Part shown: piece after piece, positions 33,832 through 43,133 of the stretch | Numbering within the stretch: position 1 is the first letter of the stretch | Layout of the letters: the number at the start of each line of letters is the position of its first letter | Origin: Geothrix sp. | GTDB lineage: Bacteria; Acidobacteriota; Holophagae; Holophagales; Holophagaceae | NCBI RefSeq assembly: GCF_020622065.1 | Contig: NZ_JAHRYQ010000001.1 | Location: forward strand, 248,001-312,000 | DNA: 64,000 bases | Direction: 5' to 3' | The notes under the pieces: generated by a model | What the model saw: the letters and a program-made list of their open reading frames with translations, nothing else | What the model was told of the DNA's origin: nothing | Database searches by the model: none | Program-made: the position numbers and the translations under genes

Positions 33832-35342
33832 CAGGCCTTCCTGGGTTGGGCTTTCCATCCTAGCAGCAGGGTTCCCAGGGCCAGTCCGGCCATCAGGACG
33901 GGGACCAGCCAGGGGGACCGGGCGGGTGTGCGCACGGGCCGCCACTGGAGCTCCCTCGCATAGGCGCCCTGGCTGAGGGGCTCACCCCACAGCTCGAAGC
34001 GGCCATCCTCGCGGAAGAGTCCCGACTTGCCAGAGAGGGTGGCCCGCAGCAGGGGCACGCCCAGCTCGGGGGCCCGCAGGCGGATCTGGGCCGCGTGCAG
34101 GTCCGTGGCGATGCTGCGGTCGAACCAGCCGTCATTGGTGTGGTTGCTCAGCAGGTCGGCCCGGCCCAGGGCCAGCCCGCGGCGGGCCCGCTCGGGCATC
34201 AGGGCCTCGCTGCAGATGAGGGGGTGGACGCGCAGATCGCCTTGGGCGGAGGGCACTTCGAAGACGCAATCCTTCGTCAGGCGGCCGGCCTCCTGGGAGA
34301 TGAAGCCCAGCCGGGGGTCCAGCCAGCGCCGGAAGGCCTCGGGCCCCGGCGTCCGCTCCCCGAAGGCCATGGGCTCGGTCTTGGCGAAAATGAAGGGGGG
34401 GCGACCCGGCGCCTCGCCCCGCACCAGGTTGTAGGGCCCGCCCTCCGTGCCGAAGAGCCAGGCCACGCCGCGGGAGGCCGCTTCCCGTTCCAGCCGCGGA
34501 TCCGGGCGGCGGTCGTCCCGGCCCAGGATGGCGCTTTCGGGCCAGAGCAGCAGCGTGGGGCGGCCGGCCCGGGGCCAGCCCTGGGCCTTCAGAAGGGCAT
34601 CGCTGCGCCGCCACATCTCGGCTTCCATTCCCAGCCAGCGCTGCCCGGGCGGGAAGTTGGGCTGGATCATGGCCACATCCACGGTCCGCGCCGGGTCCCG
34701 GGGAAGCAGGTACCAGACGCCGCCCGCCAGGGCGAAGAAGGCGAGGACCAGCCCCGGGCCGGCCATGGCCCGGCGGAGCGAGCCGCCTCCAGTCAGGGTG
34801 GCCGCCGCCCAGGCTCCCGCCCCCCAGGCCAGGGCGGACAGGCCCGAAGCGCCCAGGAAGGCCGCGCCGCGCGCAGTCCAGGGCAGGGAGCCGAAGGCCG
34901 CCCCCCAGGTCCAGGGATAGACATGGAATCCCCAGGTCTCCCAGCCCAGGAGGAGGAGGGCCGCGGAGCAGGTGGCGGCCCCGGGACCGAGGCGCCGGAA
35001 CGCCGCACGGGAACCCACGGCCACCAGCCAGAGCCCCGTGGCTTCCCACAGGCTCAGCAACACGGTGCCCAGCAGGGCCAGCCCGAAGGGCAGCCCCCCC
35101 TTGCTGGCGAGGGTCTGGGGTACCCACACATAAAGGAGGAGGAGGCCGGCCAGCAGGGTCAGCCAGGTCCAGGCCGCGTGGCGCCCCTTGTACAGTCCGT
35201 CCAGCAGCAGCAGGGGAAAGAGCAGGGCCATGATCGGTTCCAGCCCGCCGCCGAGGGCGCCCGGGAACCGGAAGGCCAGCACGAAGACCCCGGAGAGGAT
35301 GAGGGCGCTGAGGGGGCGGAGCAGGGGGGGGACCTTCAGCAC
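33831..35342 (-). CDS. lnt: Apolipoprotein N-acyltransferase
   Basis: Lnt adds the third acyl chain to the N-terminal cysteine of lipoproteins in the inner membrane. The product is 503 residues, starting with GTG. Six to eight hydrophobic helices occupy residues 1-215. The nitrilase-like domain carries the Glu-Lys-Cys triad: LLLWPESAIL, KTEPMAFGERTPG and PLICSEALMPE. SNHTNDGWFDRS is also typical. A final helix ends the protein. The start overlaps the upstream methyltransferase by 7 nt. Confidence 0.93.
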   Translation of the reverse strand: MLKVPPLLRPLSALILSGVFVLAFRFPGALGGGLEPIMALLFPLLLLDGLYKGRHAAWTWLTLLAGLLLLYVWVPQTLASKGGLPFGLALLGTVLLSLWEATGLWLVAVGSRAAFRRLGPGAATCSAALLLLGWETWGFHVYPWTWGAAFGSLPWTARGAAFLGASGLSALAWGAGAWAAATLTGGGSLRRAMAGPGLVLAFFALAGGVWYLLPRDPARTVDVAMIQPNFPPGQRWLGMEAEMWRRSDALLKAQGWPRAGRPTLLLWPESAILGRDDRRPDPRLEREAASRGVAWLFGTEGGPYNLVRGEAPGRPPFIFAKTEPMAFGERTPGPEAFRRWLDPRLGFISQEAGRLTKDCVFEVPSAQGDLRVHPLICSEALMPERARRGLALGRADLLSNHTNDGWFDRSIATDLHAAQIRLRAPELGVPLLRATLSGKSGLFREDGRFELWGEPLSQGAYARELQWRPVRTPARSPWLVPVLMAGLALGTLLLGWKAQPRKA

Positions 35343-36100
35343 CTGGACCTCCGGGCCACTTCATAGCAGGCGATGCCGGCGGCGACGGCGGCATTGAGGC
35401 TTTCCACGCCCTGGATGGGGATGGCGAGGCGCTGGATGCCCTCGGGCAGGGCCACGCCCCGCCAGCCGTGGCCCTCGTTGCCGACCCAGAGGCGCAGCGG
35501 CTCGGACAGGTCGGCGTCGGCCAGGGCCACGGCGCCGGGGCCGCCATCCAGGGCGTACCAGTGGCCTGGATCGGGGATAAGAACCTCCATCCGGCGCAAG
35601 GGCAGGAGGAAGGCGGCGCCCATGCTGCCCCGCAGGGCCTTGGGGTGAAAGGGATCGGTGCAGCCGGGGCCCAGCAGGACTTCGTGGAAGCCGAAGGCCG
35701 CGGCGCTGCGGAGGAGGGCCCCCAGGTTGCCGGGGTCTTGGATGCCCCAGGCGCCGAGGATCCGGGGCGCCAGCGGTCCCGTGGGCTCGGCCCCCAGGTC
35801 CATCAGCAGGGCGTGGTCCGGGGGGCTGCCCGCGTCGGTCAGCTCCCGCATGGGGGCTTCGCCCAGCACCTGCGTCTCCACGCCGAGGGTGGCCGCCAGG
35901 GGGTGGGGCCCGGCCTGCTCGAGGCGCAGCCAGAGGGCCGGATGCAGCCGACTTCCCGCGGGGGTCTGCCGGGCCTCGGCCCAGGCCTCGATGAGCTTCT
36001 CACCCAGCAGTAGGGTGGCTTCGCGCCGGGAGCCGCCGGCCTTGAGGCGGGCCTGGAGGGCCCTGAAGCGGGGGTTGGCCTTGCTGGTGAGGAGGGGCAT
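35336..36100 (-). CDS. TrmH/SpoU-family RNA 2'-O-methyltransferase
   Basis: This knotted SPOUT methyltransferase has 254 residues. Motif 1 is QDPGNLGALLRSAAAFG, motif 2 is LRLWVGNEGHGW, and motif 3 is IPIQGVESLNAAVAAGI; together they bind SAM and the RNA ribose. GSMGAAFLLPL is also conserved. The N-terminal part (MPLLTSKANPRFRALQAR) resembles the substrate domain of 23S rRNA ribose methyltransferases such as RlmB. The nucleotide target is not certain. ATG 36100 was chosen, as the frame upstream overlaps the patatin gene. Confidence 0.88.
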   Translation of the reverse strand: MPLLTSKANPRFRALQARLKAGGSRREATLLLGEKLIEAWAEARQTPAGSRLHPALWLRLEQAGPHPLAATLGVETQVLGEAPMRELTDAGSPPDHALLMDLGAEPTGPLAPRILGAWGIQDPGNLGALLRSAAAFGFHEVLLGPGCTDPFHPKALRGSMGAAFLLPLRRMEVLIPDPGHWYALDGGPGAVALADADLSEPLRLWVGNEGHGWRGVALPEGIQRLAIPIQGVESLNAAVAAGIACYEVARRSRC

Positions 36101-36120
36101 GGGATCTGGGTTCGGGAAGA

Positions 36121-37068
36121 TCAGGGAACGGGAGTCACTGGCCGCGTGTGTGCCGCGACCCAGGCGTCGATGGCCTTGCGGATGGCCGGCGCGGCCTGCC
36201 TCGTGGCCTCGATGCCGGCTTGCATGCAGCGCTTCTTCTGCGTGAAGTCGAGCATTCCGACATCGCCGATGCCCGCGGGCGCGATGAGGATGTCGGCCTC
36301 CCGCTTGGCGTGCTCGACATTGAGGGCGAACATGATGTTGGTGGCCTGGAGCGAGACGCCCAGGAGGTTGGTGATGTTCGTGTTCCCGACATTCCCGCTG
36401 ATGTCCACGGCGATCACGAGATCCGCACCTTTGGCCTTGGCCACCGAGATGGGGATGTTGTCCACCACGCCGCCGTCCACCAGGATCTTCCCCTGGTGCT
36501 GGACCGGCGGGAACACGCCCGGGATGGCCGCGCTGGCCCGGATGGCGCGGGCCACGGGGCCCTTGTCGAGGACCACCTTGTAGCCCCAGTTGAGGTCGGT
36601 CGCCACGGCGGCGAAGGGCAGCTTCAGGTTCTCGATGTTCGTGGTCTTGATGTGGCTCTTCACCCAGGCCTCGAGCTTGTCGCCCTTGGCGAAGCCCATG
36701 CCGGTGACGGCGTTCAGGACGCCGAAGTCGAAGAGGTCGTCCTTCTCGAGCTGGAAGGCGGTCCACTCAAGATCGAAGCTGCTGAGATCCGAGGCGTAGA
36801 TCGCGCCGATGAGCCCGCCGACGCTGGTGCCGACCACCATGTCGATGGGGATCTTCTCCTGCTCCAGGGCCCGGATGACGCCCACATGGGCGAAGCCCCT
36901 GGCCGCGCCCCCGCCCAGGACCAGGGCGATCTTGGGTTTCGGCGGAGGCCCCTGCGGTACCTGGGGCGCCTGGACGACGGGGACCTGGGGAACGGTGATG
37001 GGAGGCGTGGTCTGACAGGCAAAAAGAAAGGTCAGACCCGCGATCGCAAGGGTGTTTGCCAGACGCAT
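36121..37068 (-). CDS. Patatin-like phospholipase lipoprotein
   Basis: This 315-residue lipase-like protein starts with a lipoprotein signal (LAIAGLTFLFAC, Cys18) and a proline/valine-rich linker. The patatin domain has the oxyanion loop VLGGGAARGFAHVGVIRAL, nucleophile Ser in VVGTSVGGLIGA, and the Asp of the dyad in VDGGVVDNIP. It is most like bacterial RssA/YchK-type patatins. It lies 20 nt upstream of the methyltransferase and is probably its operon leader. Confidence 0.9.
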   Translation of the reverse strand: MRLANTLAIAGLTFLFACQTTPPITVPQVPVVQAPQVPQGPPPKPKIALVLGGGAARGFAHVGVIRALEQEKIPIDMVVGTSVGGLIGAIYASDLSSFDLEWTAFQLEKDDLFDFGVLNAVTGMGFAKGDKLEAWVKSHIKTTNIENLKLPFAAVATDLNWGYKVVLDKGPVARAIRASAAIPGVFPPVQHQGKILVDGGVVDNIPISVAKAKGADLVIAVDISGNVGNTNITNLLGVSLQATNIMFALNVEHAKREADILIAPAGIGDVGMLDFTQKKRCMQAGIEATRQAAPAIRKAIDAWVAAHTRPVTPVP

Positions 37069-37220
37069 GCGGCCTCCTTACATGAACAGGAACGGACTTT
37101 TCGTGACCGGAATCCGGCCATGGGTGCGGCCGGGGCGGTGCCTACCGGATCGGATTCGGTATTAGACTATCCGCTACATCCGGCATTCTTCTTCCTCTTC
37201 GCGCCTTTTCAGGAGCACCG

Positions 37221-39335
37221 ATGCAACCCTTTGTCCCCTCTGACCAGAACCTGCGGGAGTTCTCCCTGCGGGCGGTGCTCATCGGCCTCGTCATGGCCGT
37301 GGTGCTCGGTTCGGCCAATGCCTACCTCGGACTGAAGGCCGGCATGACCATCGCCGCCACCTACCCCGCGGCCGTCATCGGCATGGCCCTCATCAAGCTG
37401 ATGAAGGGCACCATCCTGGAAGAGAACATGGCCCGCACCGTGGGCAGCATCGGTGAGTCCGTGGCCGCCGGCGCCATCTTCACCGTGCCCGCCTTCGTCA
37501 TCAGCGGCATCTGGCCGAAGTTCTTCACGGCCGGCAACTATGTCACCAGCTCGCTCATCATGTTTGCGGGCGGCGTGCTCGGCATCATGTTCGTGGCCCT
37601 GCTCCGCCGCGTGATGGTCGAGGACGCCGAGCTGCCCTATCCCGAGAGCGTGGCGGCCGCCGAGATCCACAAGGCCGGCGCACGGGGCGGCAGCGGCACC
37701 AAGTTCCTCTTCGGCGCCATGGGCATCGGCGCCGCGGTCCAGGCCCTGGTCCAGATCTCCGTCTTCGCCAGCACCTGGGAGAAGTTCGCGGCCTTCAAGA
37801 CCACCACCATCAACCTCGTGGGCACCTGGAAGGCCAAGGTGGCCGGCGGCATGCTGCTCAGCTCCCCCGGCATCAGCCCCGCCTACATGGGCGTGGGCTA
37901 CATCATCGGACCCAAGCTCGGCGCCCTGAACTTCTCCGGCGGCATCATCGCCTGGGGCCTGCTGGTGCCCATCATCACCTACTTCCTGGCCCCGGGTGTC
38001 CTGCCTGAAGGTGCCCCCGAAGGCGACTGGATCGCCCTCTCGTACTCGGTCTGGAAGTTCATCGTCCGCCCCATCGCCATCGGCGGCATGCTCGTAGGCG
38101 CCGGCTTCACCCTCTTCAAGATGCGCAAGAGCCTCGCCACGGGCCTCACCCGCTCCGTCTCTGATGTGAAGAAGGCCGCCGCGGGCGACCATGTGGTGGA
38201 CCGCGTCAACAAGGACCTGCCCTTCACCTATGTCCTGGGCGGCATCGGCTTCGCTGCGGCCGTCACCTTCCTGGTCACCTGGAAGATCTTCCATGTGGGT
38301 GGCCTGGTGTCCTTCGTCGCCGCGCTGGTGATGGTGATCCTGGGCTTCTTCTTCGCGGCCATCAGCGGCTACCTCGTCGGCATCATGGGTTCGAGCAACA
38401 ATCCCATCTCGGGTCTGACGCTCACGGCCCTGGTCGTCACCGCCCTGGTGATGGTGATGCTGGGCGTGAAGGGCCAGGAGGGCGTCGCCGCTGTGCTGGG
38501 CGTGGCGGCCATCGTGTGCGTGAGCGCCGCCGTCGCCGGCGAAATGCTGCAGGATCTCAAGGCCGGTCACATCCTGGGCGGCACCCCCTGGCGCATGGAG
38601 ATGGGCGACATCCTGGGTGTGGCGCTGGCCTCCGTGGTGCTGTTCATTCCCCTCATGGTGCTGCACGAAGGCGACATCACCGCCCAGGGCACCAAGCGCA
38701 TCGCCGAGCTCACCGCCCAGCAGGTGCAGGTCGTCACCGCCCCGGACGGCAAGACCTACACCCTGGACCAGGTCAAGCAGCTGCCCGCGGACCAGAAGAA
38801 AGCCGTGCTCTCGCTGGACGCCGGTTTCGGCTCCAAGCAGCTGGCCGCGCCCCAGGCGGGCCTGATGGCCCTCCTCAGCCGCGGCATCGTGGAAGGCAAG
38901 ATGGCCTGGCCACTCATCATCGTCGGCATGATGATGGGCCTCGCCTTCATTCTCATGCAGGTGAAGAGCCCCATGCTGGTGTCGGTGGGCATGTATCTGC
39001 CGCTGGAGACGACCTTCGCCATTTTCCTGGGCGGCCTCATCAAGGGCGCCGTGGAGATGTTCGGCGCCAAGCGCGGCCTGAATGAGGCACAGAAGGTGCG
39101 CGTGGAGAACAATGGCGTGCTGCTGGCCGCGGGCCTCATCGCGGGCGAGGCCCTCGTGGGACTTCTCTTCGCGTCCTTCGCCTTCTTCGAGGTGAAGTAC
39201 AAGATCTTCGCCAACCCGGGCATGTTCTGGATCAGCCTGCTGATCCTGGCGGGCATTGCCATCTACCTGGTGAAGGTGCCCCTCGACAACGCCGGCGAAG
39301 CCGACGAGCCCGCGCCGCCCAGCGCGAACTTCTAG
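37221..39335 (+). CDS. OPT-family oligopeptide transporter
   Basis: This 704-residue transporter has about 16 hydrophobic helices. The start MQPFVPSDQNLREFSLRA leads into GLVMAVVLGSANAYLGLKAG and PAAVIGMALIKLM, typical of OPT proteins. SSNNPISGLTLTALVV is the conserved NPxxG-like motif of this superfamily. A soluble loop interrupts the helices around residues 490-540. Substrates in this family are small peptides or metal chelates; which applies here is unknown. It is a single-gene unit closed by a strong terminator. Confidence 0.92.
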   Translation: MQPFVPSDQNLREFSLRAVLIGLVMAVVLGSANAYLGLKAGMTIAATYPAAVIGMALIKLMKGTILEENMARTVGSIGESVAAGAIFTVPAFVISGIWPKFFTAGNYVTSSLIMFAGGVLGIMFVALLRRVMVEDAELPYPESVAAAEIHKAGARGGSGTKFLFGAMGIGAAVQALVQISVFASTWEKFAAFKTTTINLVGTWKAKVAGGMLLSSPGISPAYMGVGYIIGPKLGALNFSGGIIAWGLLVPIITYFLAPGVLPEGAPEGDWIALSYSVWKFIVRPIAIGGMLVGAGFTLFKMRKSLATGLTRSVSDVKKAAAGDHVVDRVNKDLPFTYVLGGIGFAAAVTFLVTWKIFHVGGLVSFVAALVMVILGFFFAAISGYLVGIMGSSNNPISGLTLTALVVTALVMVMLGVKGQEGVAAVLGVAAIVCVSAAVAGEMLQDLKAGHILGGTPWRMEMGDILGVALASVVLFIPLMVLHEGDITAQGTKRIAELTAQQVQVVTAPDGKTYTLDQVKQLPADQKKAVLSLDAGFGSKQLAAPQAGLMALLSRGIVEGKMAWPLIIVGMMMGLAFILMQVKSPMLVSVGMYLPLETTFAIFLGGLIKGAVEMFGAKRGLNEAQKVRVENNGVLLAAGLIAGEALVGLLFASFAFFEVKYKIFANPGMFWISLLILAGIAIYLVKVPLDNAGEADEPAPPSANF

Positions 39336-39349
39336 GTCGAAGTGAATCG

Positions 39350-39383
39350 AAGCGGGGCGCGGGCGACCGCGCCCCGCTTGTTT
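39350..39383 (+). terminator. Strong terminator after the OPT gene
   Basis: Twelve-base arms AAGCGGGGCGCG (39350-39361) and CGCGCCCCGCTT (39368-39379) pair perfectly around six bases, followed by GTTT. It separates the OPT unit from the PqqD-clp genes. The remaining bases up to 39540 show no other clear signal. Confidence 0.8.
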
Positions 39384-39540
39384 AGAGCGGTTCAACCACA
39401 GAGAGCGCAGGCCAAACCAACCCAAGCCTTATGGGGCCGGAGTCCTGAAATCCCCTTCGGATCTTCTCTATGAGTGCTCTGCGCCCCCCGCGGTTCCATG
39501 TTTTCCTGGCCATTGCCGGCCACCCACCGTTGCGTGATCC

Positions 39541-39894
39541 ATGAACCCATTCCCCGATGAGACCTTCCTGGCCCTCGTGCCGGTGCCGTCCCTGGCCTCC
39601 GAGCCCGGCGAGGGCGGCAACCTGACCCTGATCCGCCCGAAGATCCTGTCCCCTCGATGGGCCTGGCTGCTGCGAATGATGAAGAAGCCCGCCTTCCGCG
39701 TGAAGCTGGATGCCCGGGGCACGGCTGTCTGGCAGGCCTGCGATGGCCGGCGCAGCGTGGCGGAGATCGCCCAGGCCGTAGCCGAGGCCTTTCCCGGAGA
39801 ACCCGACACGACCTTGCGCACGGCCCTCTTCATCCGCGAGCTCGCCCGGGGCAAGTTCCTGAACCTGTTCCACCGGCCTGACCCGCTATCCTGA
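39541..39894 (+). CDS. PqqD-family protein
   Basis: This 117-residue protein has a PqqD-like peptide-binding fold: VKLDARGTAVWQACDGRRSV followed by AEIAQAVAEAFPGEP. Such domains recognise precursor peptides in RiPP pathways, but no radical SAM enzyme or precursor gene is nearby. The fold also occurs in orphan proteins. It lies 19 nt upstream of clpS on the same strand, so co-transcription with the N-degron genes is possible. Confidence 0.8.
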   Translation: MNPFPDETFLALVPVPSLASEPGEGGNLTLIRPKILSPRWAWLLRMMKKPAFRVKLDARGTAVWQACDGRRSVAEIAQAVAEAFPGEPDTTLRTALFIRELARGKFLNLFHRPDPLS

Positions 39895-39913
39895 TGCCCT
39901 GGAGGCATGCCCC

Positions 39914-40231
39914 ATGGCCAGGCAGGTGAAGGAGGAGGGCCAGGTCCTCACCCGCAAGCGAGCGAAGCTGCGCGAGCCGGGGATGTGGAAGGTGCTGCTC
40001 CACAACGACGACTACACCACCCAGGAGTTCGTGGTCTGGCTGCTGAAGACGGTCTTCCACAAGGCGGAGCCGGAAGCCACCGCCATCATGCTGGCGGTCC
40101 ATCAGGCAGGCGTGGGGGTTGCGGGAACCTACACCAAGGATGTGGCCGAGACCCGCGCCGAGCGGGGCCGTCAGCTGGCGGAACGCGAAGGATTCCCCCT
40201 GCTGCTGACCGTGGAGGCGGAAGATGCCTGA
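39914..40231 (+). CDS. clpS: Clp protease adaptor protein
   Basis: ClpS binds N-degron substrates and delivers them to ClpAP. The product is 105 residues. The N-terminal tail is followed by the substrate pocket LLHNDDYTTQEFVVWLL, with His-Asp-Asp typical of the family, and MLAVHQAGVGVAGTYTKDVAET. The stop overlaps the clpA start by 8 nt. Confidence 0.95.
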   Translation: MARQVKEEGQVLTRKRAKLREPGMWKVLLHNDDYTTQEFVVWLLKTVFHKAEPEATAIMLAVHQAGVGVAGTYTKDVAETRAERGRQLAEREGFPLLLTVEAEDA

Positions 40232-42473
40232 CGCCCCGCAACTGAGTGCCGAACTGAACCAGGCCTTCCAGCGGGCCTTCGAGCTGGCCAAGGCCCGCCG
40301 CCACGAGGATGTGGCTCTGGAGCACCTGCTCCTGGCCCTGCTGGACGATGCGCATGCGGCCAAGGCCCTGAAGGGCTGCGGCGTGAAGCTGGACGCCCTG
40401 CGCCGGGACCTGGAATCGGTGCTGGAGCGGCAGTTCGAGTCCGTGCCCGGCGACGAGGCCATCCAACCCCACAGCACCCTGGGCTTCGTGCGGGTGGTGG
40501 AGCGGGCCCTGGTCCACGCCTTCAGCTCCGGCCGGCGCACGGTGCAGGGGGGTGAGCTGTTGCCGGCCTTCCTGGAGGAGGAGTCCAGCCCCGCGCGACA
40601 CCTGATGGAAAAGCACGGCGTGCGGCGCCTGGCCCTGCTGAAGGTGCTGAGCCATGGGCCTGCGGCGCCGAAGGCTCCAGCCAAGAAGCAGGCGGCTCCA
40701 GAGGAGGAAGAGGAGGGGGGCGCCATCGCCGAGAATCCCCTGGAGGCCTATGCCACGGACCTCGTGGCCCGGGCCGCGGCGGGACGGCTGGATCCCCTGG
40801 TGGGTCGGGACGCGGAGATCACCCGCATGGCCCAGGTGCTCTGCCGGCGCCGCAAGAACAACCCGCTCCTGGTGGGCGAGCCCGGCGTGGGCAAGACAGC
40901 CATCGTGGAGGGCCTGGCACGCCGCATCCATGAGGGGGATGTCCCCGACCCCCTCAAGACCGCGCGCATCTTCTCCCTGGATCTGGGCGCCCTGCTGGCG
41001 GGCAGCCGCTACCGCGGCGATTTCGAAGAGCGGCTCAAGGCCGTGCTGAAGGCCCTGGACAACGAGCCCGGTGCGATCCTCTTCGTCGATGAGCTGCACA
41101 CCCTGGTGGGCGCGGGCGCCACCAGCGGGGGCGCCATGGATGCGGCCAACCTGCTGAAGCCGGCCCTGGCTTCGGGGGACCTGCGCTGCATCGGCGCCAC
41201 CACCTTCCAGGACCTGAAGGGCTCCCTGGATCGCGACAGGGCCCTGTCCCGCCGCTTCCAGGTGGTGGAGGTGAACGAGCCTTCCGCGGCGGATGCCCTG
41301 GCCATCCTGCAGGGCCTGAAAGCTTCCTACGAGGCGCACCATGGCGTGAGGTATTCGAAGGAAGCCCTGGAAGCCGCGGTGCGTCTGGCCTCCAAGCACC
41401 TGCCGGACCGCCGCCTCCCCGACAGCGCCCTCGATGTGGTGGACGAGGCCGGGGCCGCCCAGAAACTGCTGCCGAAGAAAGACCGGGTGAAGAAGGTGGG
41501 CCCGGCTGAGATCGAGGCCGTGGTGGCCCGCATGGCGCGCGTGCCCGTGGCATCCGTCAGTGCCGATGACCGCGAGGCCCTGGCGAATCTGGAGACCGTC
41601 CTCAAGGGCCAGATCTTCGGCCAGGACCAGGCCTGCGAAACGGTGGCCAGCGCCATCAAGCTCGCGCGCTCAGGCCTGCGCGATCCCCTGAAGCCCATGG
41701 GTTGCTTCCTCTTCGCCGGCCCCACGGGCGTGGGCAAGACGGAACTCTCCAAGCAGCTGGCCAGGGCCCTGGGCATCGCCTTCCTGCGCTTCGACATGAG
41801 CGAGTACCAGGAGAAGCATGCCGTGGCCCGGCTCATCGGCGCGCCACCGGGCTATGTGGGCTACGAGGAGGGCGGCCTGCTCACGGACGCCGTGCGCAAA
41901 CAGCCCCATGCCGTGCTGCTGCTGGATGAGCTGGAGAAGGCCCACCCGGATCTCTTCGGCGTGCTGCTGCAGGTGATGGACCACGCCACGCTCACGGACA
42001 GCCATGGCCGCAGTGCGGATTTCCGGCATACAGTGATCGTGATGACCACCAATGTCGGCGCCCGCGAGCTGTCGGCCCGTCAGGTGGGCTTCGCCGAGGC
42101 GGGCGCACGGCGCTCGGCCACCGGCACCCTCGAAAAAGCCTTCAGCCCCGAGTTCCGCAACCGTCTGGACGCCATCCTCCAGTTCGCGCCCCTGGGCCGG
42201 CCGGACATGGAGCGTGTGGCGGACAAGCACCTGCGGGAATTGGAGACTCAGCTCACCGAGAAGGGCGTCGCCCTCACCTGTACCCCTAAAGCCCGGGTCT
42301 GGTTGGCGGAGAAGGGCTACGACCCGGCCTTCGGCGCCCGCCCCATGGCCCGGCTCATCGAGCGCGAGCTGCGCCGCCCCCTGGCGGAGGCCATCCTCTT
42401 CGGGCCTCTGGTCAAGGGCGGCAAAGCCAAGGTGGACCTCAAGGACGGCCGGCTGTGCCTGTCTTTCGGCTGA
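40224..42473 (+). CDS. clpA: ATP-dependent Clp protease ATP-binding subunit
   Basis: ClpA is the unfoldase of the ClpAP protease. The product is 749 residues with an N-domain that docks ClpS (about 1-145). AAA module 1 has [14 protein letters not shown] and [16 protein letters not shown] module 2 has [31 protein letters not shown] and the sensor-2 GARPMARLI. There is no ClpB-like middle coiled coil. A Pro/Glu-rich linker joins the N-domain. clpP is not in the window. Confidence 0.95.
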   Translation: MPDAPQLSAELNQAFQRAFELAKARRHEDVALEHLLLALLDDAHAAKALKGCGVKLDALRRDLESVLERQFESVPGDEAIQPHSTLGFVRVVERALVHAFSSGRRTVQGGELLPAFLEEESSPARHLMEKHGVRRLALLKVLSHGPAAPKAPAKKQAAPEEEEEGGAIAENPLEAYATDLVARAAAGRLDPLVGRDAEITRMAQVLCRRRKNNPLLVGEPGVGKTAIVEGLARRIHEGDVPDPLKTARIFSLDLGALLAGSRYRGDFEERLKAVLKALDNEPGAILFVDELHTLVGAGATSGGAMDAANLLKPALASGDLRCIGATTFQDLKGSLDRDRALSRRFQVVEVNEPSAADALAILQGLKASYEAHHGVRYSKEALEAAVRLASKHLPDRRLPDSALDVVDEAGAAQKLLPKKDRVKKVGPAEIEAVVARMARVPVASVSADDREALANLETVLKGQIFGQDQACETVASAIKLARSGLRDPLKPMGCFLFAGPTGVGKTELSKQLARALGIAFLRFDMSEYQEKHAVARLIGAPPGYVGYEEGGLLTDAVRKQPHAVLLLDELEKAHPDLFGVLLQVMDHATLTDSHGRSADFRHTVIVMTTNVGARELSARQVGFAEAGARRSATGTLEKAFSPEFRNRLDAILQFAPLGRPDMERVADKHLRELETQLTEKGVALTCTPKARVWLAEKGYDPAFGARPMARLIERELRRPLAEAILFGPLVKGGKAKVDLKDGRLCLSFG

Positions 42474-43132
42474 CGAAGGCCCTGGTCTTCCCAGATCCGG
42501 AGCTGGCGGAGGACGGGCTGCTGGCCATCGGCGGCGACCTCAGCGCGGAGCGCCTGCTGCTGGCCTACCGCAGCGGCATCTTCCCCTGGTACGGCGAGGA
42601 CGATCCCCTGCTCTGGTGGTCGCCACCGGAGCGGGCCCTGCTGCGGCCCGGCCACCTGCACCTGTCGGCCCGGACCCGGCGAAGCCTGCGCCACCGCCCC
42701 TTCGAGATCCGCTTCGATGCGGCTTTCGCGCAGGTCATCGGCCACTGCTCCCAGGTGCCGCGACCCGGCCAGGACGGCACCTGGATCACGCCGGAGATGC
42801 GCGAAGCCTATGGGGCCTTGCATCGCGCAGGCCACGCCCACAGCGTGGAGGCCTGGCGGGACGGCGAACTGAAGGGTGGCCTCTATGGCGTGTCGTTGGG
42901 TGGCGCGTTCTTCGGGGAGAGCATGTTCAGCCTCGAGCCCGAGGCCAGCCGGGCGGCCCTCCAGGCCCTGGAGGCGCGGCTCGCGGCCTGGGGTTTCACG
43001 CTGATCGATGGCCAGCTGCCCCACGAGGGGCTGATGGGCTATGGCTTCCAGTCGGTGCCGCGCAGCCTGTTCCTGGCGGAGCTGGCGGAGGCGTTGCGCC
43101 TGGAGAGCCGCGTGGGGAGCTGGTCCGCCTGA
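42455..43132 (+). CDS. aat: Leucyl/phenylalanyl-tRNA-protein transferase
   Basis: Aat adds Leu or Phe to N-terminal Lys/Arg, creating substrates for ClpS. The product is 225 residues, started by GTG 42455 inside the clpA end (19-nt overlap). Diagnostic motifs are DGLLAIGGDLSAERLLLAYR, GIFPWYGEDDPLLWWSPPER and SVEAWRDGELKGGLYGVSLG followed by AFFGESMFS. It completes a clpS-clpA-aat N-degron operon and converges on ftsZ with one base between. Confidence 0.95.
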   Translation: MPVFRLTKALVFPDPELAEDGLLAIGGDLSAERLLLAYRSGIFPWYGEDDPLLWWSPPERALLRPGHLHLSARTRRSLRHRPFEIRFDAAFAQVIGHCSQVPRPGQDGTWITPEMREAYGALHRAGHAHSVEAWRDGELKGGLYGVSLGGAFFGESMFSLEPEASRAALQALEARLAAWGFTLIDGQLPHEGLMGYGFQSVPRSLFLAELAEALRLESRVGSWSA

Positions 43133-43133
43133 C

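Noticed and set aside
37209-39425. A 738-residue frame on the minus strand opposite the OPT gene
   Set aside because: It is rich in Asp, Glu, Gly and His with no recognisable domain, and the plus strand encodes a full OPT transporter.
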